This document shows, piece after piece, positions 1 through 4,390 of a stretch of DNA of 6,447 bases. The stretch spans positions 1 to 6,447 of the forward strand of contig DNHH01000085.1 of NCBI GenBank assembly GCA_003485955.1, read 5' to 3'. Origin of the DNA: Opitutia bacterium (lineage in GTDB: Bacteria > Verrucomicrobiota > Verrucomicrobiia > Opitutales > UBA953). Each line of letters opens with the position of its first letter. The stretch's first letter is position 1. A program made the translations under genes and the position numbers. The notes beneath the pieces were generated by a model that saw only the letters and a list, made by a program, of their open reading frames with translations, did no database searches and had not been told where the DNA came from.

Positions 1-126
1 CCCGATTTTCTTCCAAAAGGGCTGCCGTCGCACCAAGGCCTCACCCTGATTAGCCTCTGAATAATCAACACCAGCGCCTTCAGGCAACGGAGCGTCCTGA
101 GGCTCTTCTTGAGGAGGCTTTTCCAC
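1..126 (-). CDS. N-terminal fragment of a membrane-anchored protein, paralogue of the gene at 1811-3159 (cut by window edge)
   Basis: Reading the minus strand from a GTG at 126-124 gives 42 open codons to the left edge. An in-frame TAA (138-136) lies just upstream, so the N-terminus is bounded. The first 25 or so residues are acidic and proline-rich (starting MEKPPQEEPQDAPLPEG), and the fragment ends LVRRQPFWKKIG. The other family member in this window has LLRRQPFWQKIG just before its transmembrane helix, and the two DNA stretches agree at 24 of 30 bases (1-30 against 3034-3063). By analogy, the missing part should carry a membrane helix, a glycine-rich linker and perhaps a PA14-like domain; this is inference. 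It diverges from coaC. No clear ribosome binding site precedes the GTG, so the exact start is uncertain. Function unknown. Confidence 0.7.
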   Translation of the reverse strand, partial: MEKPPQEEPQDAPLPEGAGVDYSEANQGEALVRRQPFWKKIG

Positions 127-184
127 AAGGAATGCTTATAGAGATTAGCCTTTAAAAGCCAGCCTTTGCACAGCTTCCCCGCTT

Positions 185-202
185 CCCTTTCTCCCGGAAG
201 GG
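185..202 (+). promoter_or_regulatory. Small hairpin covering the likely coaC ribosome binding site
   Basis: CCCTTTC (185-191) can pair with GGAAGGG (196-202) around a four-base loop, giving seven pairs including one G-U. The right arm is the only Shine-Dalgarno-like sequence before coaC and ends six bases before the GTG at 209. The pairing could limit access to the start. The stem is short and could be chance; no function is shown. Confidence 0.3.
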
Positions 203-208
203 CTTTAT

Positions 209-772
209 GTGTTTATTTGCATGTCTCAGCTAACAGGCAAAAGGATTGTCCTCGGTGTTACCGGGTCCATCGCTGCGTATAAAGCAGCCGATTTGGCCTC
301 GGCGTTGAGCAAGCTAGGAGCAGACGTGCAAGTTGTGATGACCCGAGGCGCAGCCCAATTCATTACGCCGATGACATTGCAGGTTCTTTCACGCCGGCCA
401 GTAGCGACAGATTTATGGGATGAAGGCAAGGGTTGGGTGCCCGGGCACATAGAACTTGCCGATACAGCGGATCTTTTACTCGTAGCCCCAGCGACCGCAG
501 ATGTACTCGCACAATTTTCTCACGGCCTAGCACCTGACTTACTCTCAAGCATCTACTTGGCGACCCGTGCACCCGTAATGATTTGCCCCGCGATGAATGG
601 TAAGATGCTCGAACACCCTGCAACGGTTGCGAACCTTGCGACACTCAAGGCGCGCGGACATGTGATTATCGATCCTTGTGAAGGAGTGCTTGCTTGCGGC
701 TATGAAGGCAAAGGCAAGCTTGCGCCGGTCGACGAGATTGTCGCCCGCGTGGTTTCTGTCCTCGTTGCTTAA
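209..772 (+). CDS. coaC: Phosphopantothenoylcysteine decarboxylase (stand-alone CoaC flavoprotein)
   Basis: This cytoplasmic FMN enzyme of coenzyme A synthesis decarboxylates 4'-phospho-N-pantothenoylcysteine to 4'-phosphopantetheine. The 187-residue protein has the HFCD flavoprotein signatures: the N-terminal flavin-binding segment GVTGSIAAYKA (16-26), the active-site histidine in GHIELA (His80), the substrate-binding PAMN motif (127-130, Asn130), and the catalytic cysteine in LACG (Cys163) followed by a glycine-rich flap. All key residues are present. It matches only the CoaC half of bifunctional CoaBC (about 400 residues); no CoaB ligase domain follows. The GTG at 209 has GGAAGGG six bases upstream. 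An in-frame ATG at 221, giving MSQLTGKRIVLG, fits the usual family N-terminus better but lies 18 bases from that site. queG begins two bases after the stop, so the two are probably co-transcribed. Confidence 0.9.
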   Translation: MFICMSQLTGKRIVLGVTGSIAAYKAADLASALSKLGADVQVVMTRGAAQFITPMTLQVLSRRPVATDLWDEGKGWVPGHIELADTADLLLVAPATADVLAQFSHGLAPDLLSSIYLATRAPVMICPAMNGKMLEHPATVANLATLKARGHVIIDPCEGVLACGYEGKGKLAPVDEIVARVVSVLVA

Positions 773-774
773 CG

Positions 775-1620
775 ATGGAAGGCGCTGCGCTCAAAGAGCG
801 TCTTCGCGCCGCAGCGCTCGAGGCAGGATTTGACGCCTTTGGCGTTGCGCCCGTTCCGGCCGATGTGCGCGCCGATTATTTTCATAAGTGGATTAAAGAT
901 GGTATGCATGGCGACATGACTTGGCTGGCGCGGAACCCCGAGCGACGCACCAATCCGTCACAAGTTCTTCCAGAGGCCCGCAGCGTAATTGTGCTGGGGG
1001 CAAATTACTGGCAACCCGCACCCGTACGGGATTTTCGCATAGCGACCTATGCGCTCGGCGAGGACTATCACGATTTGCTGTTGCAGCGACTTGAGCGCGT
1101 CTGCGCCGTCATGCACGCAGCCGGTGGCGCTCAAAAGCCTTATGTCGATACAGGCCCTGTCCTCGAAAAACCTTTTGCGGCAGCAGCTGGACTCGGCTGG
1201 CAGGGAAAAAATACTCTGCTCATTCACCGTAAACACGGCACCTGGCTTTTGCTTGGCGTTATTCTAACCACATTAGATTTACCGCCAGATGCAGCCGAAC
1301 CCGATCACTGTGGAAGTTGCACGCGCTGCCAAGATGTCTGCCCGACAAAAGCTTTTCCAGCTCCGTACCAATTAGACGCCCGTCGTTGTTTAAGTTACCT
1401 AACGATTGAACATAAGGGTCCCATCCCACTTGAATTTCGCGAAGCGCTCGGCGATCGCGTCTTTGGCTGTGATGAATGTTTGACGGTGTGCCCGTGGAAT
1501 CGTTGGGCCCAAGTTACCCGAGAGCAGCGCTTCGCCGCACGCGATGTGCCACCTCTGCGCGAAACTTTGGGCTGGGACCAGGCCGCCTTCGATGCCTGTT
1601 TCACAGGTACGCCTGATTAA
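775..1620 (+). CDS. queG: Epoxyqueuosine reductase QueG, interrupted before its C-terminal helices
   Basis: QueG reduces epoxyqueuosine to queuosine in the wobble position of GUN-anticodon tRNAs, using cobalamin and two [4Fe-4S] clusters in the cytoplasm. The 281-residue open frame keeps the catalytic part: the cobalamin-binding region, YVDTGPVLEK (123-132) with the likely catalytic Asp125, the first cluster motif CGSCTRCQDVCP (179-190), Cys205 in RRCLSYLT, and the second motif CDECLTVCP (232-240), so all eight cluster cysteines are present. The frame stops at TAA 1618-1620 directly after TGTPD. In relatives this point continues into a conserved RxGxxxxxRN helix, which is found here in the next frame (see 1616-1793). 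One extra base at 1615 explains the break. The ATG follows the coaC stop by two bases, suggesting coupling. The enzyme half is certain; whether the short product is active is not. Confidence 0.88.
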   Translation: MEGAALKERLRAAALEAGFDAFGVAPVPADVRADYFHKWIKDGMHGDMTWLARNPERRTNPSQVLPEARSVIVLGANYWQPAPVRDFRIATYALGEDYHDLLLQRLERVCAVMHAAGGAQKPYVDTGPVLEKPFAAAAGLGWQGKNTLLIHRKHGTWLLLGVILTTLDLPPDAAEPDHCGSCTRCQDVCPTKAFPAPYQLDARRCLSYLTIEHKGPIPLEFREALGDRVFGCDECLTVCPWNRWAQVTREQRFAARDVPPLRETLGWDQAAFDACFTGTPD

Positions 1621-1793
1621 GCGGCTCGGCCTTGAGCGATGGTTACGCAACGCACTGACTGTACTGGGTAATGTCGGCACAGTGGTGGACCTTGTTGCAG
1701 TTAACAGACTACTTGCACACCCTAGATCCGATGGTCGCTGAACATGCTGCCTGGGCAGCTCCGCGAATTAAAGCTCGCTCAACGCGGAGCTGA
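1616..1793 (+). pseudogene. queG: Frameshifted C-terminal part of queG
   Basis: From 1616 the frame offset by one base encodes IKRLGLERWLRNALTVLGN and then VGTVVDLVAVNRLLAHP (to 1723). This is the expected QueG continuation after the GTP at the end of the upstream frame. A second apparent extra base (A at 1724) shifts it again: from 1725 the sequence reads DPMVAEHAAWA, a HEAT-like helix typical of QueG tails. Without further change this frame ends at TGA 1791-1793, for a restored protein of about 338 residues. A third extra base (G at 1758) would convert the tail to LRELKLAQRG, which looks more family-like, but that frame then runs into the opposing gene. The first two shifts are well supported by protein logic; the third is doubtful. 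This may be real decay or assembly error. Confidence 0.75.
1756..1792. terminator. Possible transcription-ending hairpin between the convergent genes
   Basis: CAGCTCCGCG (1756-1765) and CGCGGAGCTG (1783-1792) form a perfect ten-base-pair, GC-rich stem with a 17-base loop. It sits where queG and the opposing PA14-like gene converge, so it could serve both strands. There is no uridine run directly after it on either strand; the nearest T-rich stretch on plus is at 1807-1816. It is therefore not a standard intrinsic terminator, and the long loop also weakens the call. Confidence 0.4.
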
Positions 1794-2948
1794 GCGGCGA
1801 CTCACCTTATTTATTTCGCACCCGAAGCTTGGGCCTTCAGTCGCACCATCGGTGTGCCAAGGACGGCTCGCACCGTAGCCCCACGTCTTCGGCATTTTCC
1901 AGTTGAGCTTCAGCTTAATTTCTTCGGCTGGCATCGGCTCGAGCATGAAATAAGGAATGATATCTTCGACTGTCCCCTTCGGGTATTTCTCACCCTTTTG
2001 TTCAATCAGAAGTTCGGAAGAGAAAATACCCCCGTGGGATTCCGAAATAGCAATTTGGATAAAGTAGGCCTGGCCTTTCCGTAACTGAAGCCAGCTGCCT
2101 TTATAACGAGCGCCAAGGTGGCCGTATTCTTTGGGCTGACGCAGCTGCATCCCATCGGTCTTGTGCCCATCTTTAGGTAGCCAGCTTGCGCGGAAAGGGA
2201 TGGCGGATCCATCACCCTGTCCAGGCCAGAAGGCAGACAACACGGTGGTACCATCGACAGCCACAGCCATCATGTCATCGGCAAATCCTTGAAAGCGGTA
2301 TTCGCCTGTTTCGGGGGGCGTAAACCATCCTTCATAATAGGCCAGCCAGCCCGGTGCCTGGATTTCTTTTTCGCAGTCAAAGGCTTTAGTTGCTTCTTCA
2401 GCAGCCAGCGGGTGGATGAAGAGGTTTGAGGTATAGAGTTTCTTTTCTGCCTGACGGTACGACTTATCGAGCATGCCTTTGCCAGCTCGCCAGCCTCCAT
2501 CAAGCTTACCAAACGCCTCTTTCATTTCTGCGATGCGTTGAGGGCGCGAAGACACGAGCGCTTTTCCATCAGGCGCGAACTTCAAATCATACAGCGTGCC
2601 CTCCATGGCATTGTTGCGGCGCATGCCTCCTCCAAAGATACCCACAAAATTTTTCCCATTACCCACGCCTGCACCAATGCCTGATCCAACCCCGCCTCCC
2701 GAACCTCCACCAAAGCCCTTGGAGGCGCCCCCTTCGGTCAGGCCGCTAATCAGCGAGTTGGCAGCAGTCGAGGGAATGTCCGGCAGGGCTAAGGTCGAGC
2801 TACTGGATTTCGAGGTAATCCGGGCGGAGGTTTTTCGCCAAATTTTTGACGTTCTTCGGCTGCAGCTTATGCTCAAATGCTTTGGCCCTTTCCCCTGCGG
2901 CACCTCCGCCTGAGCCCGTTGCAAAAGTATCTGGATCAGTCTTCGCAC
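1779..2948 (-). CDS. C-terminal PA14-like part of the broken gene
   Basis: The frame opens from a GTG at 2948, but its first 39 codons only shadow the N-terminal frame; meaningful sequence begins near 2830 (TSARITSK, residues 40-47). Next come a serine-rich linker, a glycine-rich low-complexity segment (79-98), the motif MEGTLYDLKFAPDGK (115-129), and a PA14-like beta domain from about 175 to 320. The best PA14 signs are YYEGWFTPPETGEYRF (204-219) followed by DDMMAVAVDG (224-233), and a closing strand FSSELLIEQKG (309-319). PA14 domains usually bind carbohydrate or mediate surface contacts, but this family's ligand is unknown. The last 29 residues after GYGA (357-360) look like out-of-frame reading; shifting one base gives a better end at 1811. 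No catalytic motif is visible. Confidence 0.65.
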   Translation of the reverse strand: MRRLIQILLQRAQAEVPQGKGPKHLSISCSRRTSKIWRKTSARITSKSSSSTLALPDIPSTAANSLISGLTEGGASKGFGGGSGGGVGSGIGAGVGNGKNFVGIFGGGMRRNNAMEGTLYDLKFAPDGKALVSSRPQRIAEMKEAFGKLDGGWRAGKGMLDKSYRQAEKKLYTSNLFIHPLAAEEATKAFDCEKEIQAPGWLAYYEGWFTPPETGEYRFQGFADDMMAVAVDGTTVLSAFWPGQGDGSAIPFRASWLPKDGHKTDGMQLRQPKEYGHLGARYKGSWLQLRKGQAYFIQIAISESHGGIFSSELLIEQKGEKYPKGTVEDIIPYFMLEPMPAEEIKLKLNWKMPKTWGYGASRPWHTDGATEGPSFGCEINKVSRRSAPR

Positions 2949-3159
2949 TGTCCGTCCAGCTTGAGACTACCCACGCCCCAAAAAGAACTAGAAGGACAGC
3001 ATGGATAACAATCGAGACGACAAGGCCTGAGCCGCCGATTTTCTGCCAAAAAGGCTGACGCCTTAGCAAAACTGTACCTTGGTCGGAAGCGGGCTGCGCA
3101 CCGATTTTATCCGTAAAGTCCCTAGCCTCTTTGGCGTTATCCGGACTCGAGGGATTCAC
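1811..3159 (-). pseudogene. Membrane-anchored glycine-rich protein with PA14-like domain, broken by two frameshifts
   Basis: Two overlapping minus-strand frames make sense only as one gene. Read from GTG 3159, the first frame gives a cytoplasmic tail, a membrane helix and the start of a linker up to about residue 109 (NVKNLAK). There an extra A in a run of five (plus-strand T at 2831-2835) shifts it out. The next frame continues TSARITSKSSSSTLALPD, a glycine-rich segment and the PA14-like domain down to TWGYGA (codon 1871-1869). One extra base (1868) then hides a compact end, AVLGTPMVRLKAQASGAK, with TAA at 1813-1811. The restored protein is about 448 residues. I recall similar proteins, often in several copies, in Verrucomicrobia. 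The likely arrangement is an inner-membrane anchor with a periplasmic ligand-binding domain; partner and function are unknown. The gene is convergent with queG and divergent from the membrane protein-gmk cluster. Confidence 0.72.
2800..3159 (-). CDS. N-terminal membrane-anchor part of the broken PA14-like gene
   Basis: This 119-residue frame starts at GTG 3159-3157; an in-frame TAG (3174-3172) lies upstream and no ATG is nearby. Residues 1-40 are hydrophilic and end in the motif LLRRQPFWQKIG (31-42) shared with the left-edge paralogue. Residues 45-68 form one strong transmembrane helix with positive charges before it, so the N-terminus should be cytoplasmic. This layout resembles TonB-type single-pass anchors, though I see no TonB domain. 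A GSGGGAAGERAKAFEHK stretch (82-98) begins the periplasmic linker. The last ten residues before the TAG at 2802-2800 (NLRPDYLEIQ) are out-of-frame translation after the shift at 2831-2835 and are probably not natural. Function unknown. Confidence 0.65.
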   Translation of the reverse strand: MNPSSPDNAKEARDFTDKIGAQPASDQGTVLLRRQPFWQKIGGSGLVVSIVIHAVLLVLFGAWVVSSWTDSAKTDPDTFATGSGGGAAGERAKAFEHKLQPKNVKNLAKNLRPDYLEIQ

Positions 3160-3167
3160 GTCGCAAC

Positions 3168-3173
3168 TATACT
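3168..3173 (+). promoter_or_regulatory. Possible -10 element upstream of the membrane protein-gmk-polX cluster
   Basis: TATACT differs from the sigma-70 consensus TATAAT at one base and lies 70 bases before the TTG at 3243. No convincing -35 hexamer is found 16-18 bases upstream, so the call rests on one hexamer. If real, transcription would begin near 3180, and the inverted repeat at 3188-3227 would lie in the 5' leader. Confidence 0.25.
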
Positions 3174-3187
3174 AGGCCAGACAGCAT

Positions 3188-3227
3188 CAGGCGAGCCATT
3201 ACTGGACCTCGTATCCAGCCTCGCCTG
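3188..3227. repeat. Two-tier inverted repeat in the divergent intergenic region
   Basis: The outer arms CAGGCGAG (3188-3195) and CTCGCCTG (3220-3227) are perfectly complementary over eight bases. Inside them, CTGGA (3202-3206) pairs with TCCAG (3214-3218) around a seven-base loop. Together they make a hairpin with an asymmetric internal bulge (six bases on one side, one on the other). It lies between the GTG of the minus-strand gene at 3159 and the start at 3243 or 3258. It could be an operator, a leader structure for the plus-strand cluster, or a leftover terminator. There is no adjacent T-run, which argues against a terminator. Confidence 0.45.
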
Positions 3228-3242
3228 TTAGGAAATTTCCAT

Positions 3243-3800
3243 TTGGATTTAACTGTCATGAGCGAACTGTCCTACGCCTACCTTTTCCAAGCCGCGTTTT
3301 TGGCAATCTCTGGTATGTTGATTTTAACGAATGCAAATGTTCTCCGCACCTTTCGACGATCAACGGTAGCAGGCATACTTTTAGCAGGATCTGCAGTGGC
3401 ATTGCTCGTATGGAACCTTCAGCACCTTTCGGAGCCAGACCTTGCAGGCTTCCCGCGCACGCCCGTTGTTGCCGTCTTTGCCATCGCCGGCCTTGCAGCT
3501 TTTATTTGGATGCCAGACCTGATTGCTGTTCGCGGCCTTGGAGCGCTTATGCTGTTCTTTGCTCGCGGATGTTTAGACGCTGGATGGATGAAGCTCCCAG
3601 ATAGCTTGCTGTGCGCTTCTATTAGCTACGCTATTTTAGCTATCCCAGGCCTTTGGTGGGCTGCGAGTCCCGGTGCGTTTGGGGTGCATCTGGATATGAT
3701 TTTAGCCACACCTCTACGTCGCCGAGTCGCTGGGGGCTTCTTATGTTTGCTGGCATTTGCCGCCGCGACCTCAGCCTGGAGGCTGTCCCTCGTTCCATGA
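3243..3800 (+). CDS. Unrecognised six-helix inner-membrane protein
   Basis: I do not recognise this family. The 185-residue protein is strongly hydrophobic, with likely transmembrane segments at about 11-33, 41-62, 73-96, 98-116, 121-142 and 160-180, and short polar connections. Arginines follow helix 1 (RTFRR, 35-39) and precede helix 6 (RRR, 159-161). No signal peptidase site, transporter signature or catalytic motif is evident. The first possible start, TTG 3243, has AGGAAA seven bases upstream; the in-frame ATG at 3258 gives MSELSYAYLFQ and lacks a good ribosome binding site, so the start is open between the two. The gene ends in ATGA overlapping the gmk start, so translation of the two is probably coupled. 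That arrangement suggests co-expression but does not show a functional link. Confidence 0.8.
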   Translation: MDLTVMSELSYAYLFQAAFLAISGMLILTNANVLRTFRRSTVAGILLAGSAVALLVWNLQHLSEPDLAGFPRTPVVAVFAIAGLAAFIWMPDLIAVRGLGALMLFFARGCLDAGWMKLPDSLLCASISYAILAIPGLWWAASPGAFGVHLDMILATPLRRRVAGGFLCLLAFAAATSAWRLSLVP

Positions 3801-4390
3801 AACGCGGCATGCTCATTTTGGTTTCTGGGCCGGCAGGTAGCGGCAAGACCACGTTGTGCGATCGCCTAACAGAGGCACACCCTGAAGCTATCCGCCGTAT
3901 TGTAACGTGCACTACGCGCACACCGCGCGCGAATGAGAGCACCGGAGTCGATTACCATTTTTTATCACGGGCTAATTTTGAAGCACAAATTGCCCAAGGC
4001 ATTTTTCTAGAGCACGCCGAGGTGCACGGAAAGCTTTACGGAACGCGCGCCGCCGATGTTATTGCCCATCTCGATTCTGGTAAAGATGCGCTCGTGAATC
4101 TCGACGTCCAAGGTGCGGCAACCATCCGCTCAAAGGCGAATGCAGACAAACAGCTCGCAGGCTCCCTGCTCACTATTTTCGTGAGAGTAACCGACCCGAT
4201 TGAGTTACGCCGCCGTCTCTCCGGTAGAGGGACAGATGCGGCTGACGAAATTGAACGTCGCATGAGTGTAGCCACCGAAGAACTACGTCATGCCGGCGAA
4301 TATGACCACGTGATTGATAGTGCCGATCGTCAGGCCGATTTTAATCAACTCAACGCCATCTATTTGGCGGCACGTCAAGCCCGTCGATGA
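3797..4390 (+). CDS. gmk: Guanylate kinase
   Basis: Guanylate kinase phosphorylates GMP (and dGMP) to GDP with ATP in the cytoplasm, feeding nucleotide pools. The 197-residue length is typical. Visible features are the P-loop GPAGSGKTT (11-19), the GMP-binding CTTRTPR (38-44) with Arg41, GVDYHFLS (50-57) with Tyr53, LEHAEVHGKLYGT (71-83) with Glu72 and Tyr81, the LDVQGA strand (102-107), and the lid segment RGTD (144-147). No key residue is missing. The open frame extends back to 3653, but that part only overlaps the membrane protein and lacks family features. The ATG at 3797 overlaps the upstream stop as ATGA and gives a normal N-terminus; ATG 3809 (MLILVSGPAG) is a weaker alternative. Its own stop overlaps the polX start in the same way. 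Confidence 0.95.
   Translation: MKRGMLILVSGPAGSGKTTLCDRLTEAHPEAIRRIVTCTTRTPRANESTGVDYHFLSRANFEAQIAQGIFLEHAEVHGKLYGTRAADVIAHLDSGKDALVNLDVQGAATIRSKANADKQLAGSLLTIFVRVTDPIELRRRLSGRGTDAADEIERRMSVATEELRHAGEYDHVIDSADRQADFNQLNAIYLAARQARR

Noticed and set aside
109..142. Sigma-70 promoter for coaC using TTGAGG and TATAGA
   Set aside because: The hexamers are about 22 bases apart, too far for a typical promoter, and no better pair is present.
207..233. ATG at 207 as the coaC start
   Set aside because: This frame reaches a stop after eight codons. GTG 209 or ATG 221 are the only usable starts.
2820..2845. Programmed ribosomal frameshift at the A5 run in the PA14-like gene
   Set aside because: The sequence resembles a slippery AAAAAC site, but a -1 shift leads to the wrong frame. 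The downstream part needs +1, and there is no recognisable +1 signal or stop at the site. The neighbouring shifts also favour error or decay.
2426..2913. Plus-strand proline-rich open frames
   Set aside because: They are the reverse-strand reading of the glycine-rich linker and PA14-like gene; low-complexity Gly codons read as Pro on the other strand.
3653..3796. A 48-residue N-terminal extension of guanylate kinase
   Set aside because: It lies entirely inside the membrane protein gene and lacks family features; ATG 3797 gives the normal length and the ATGA overlap.
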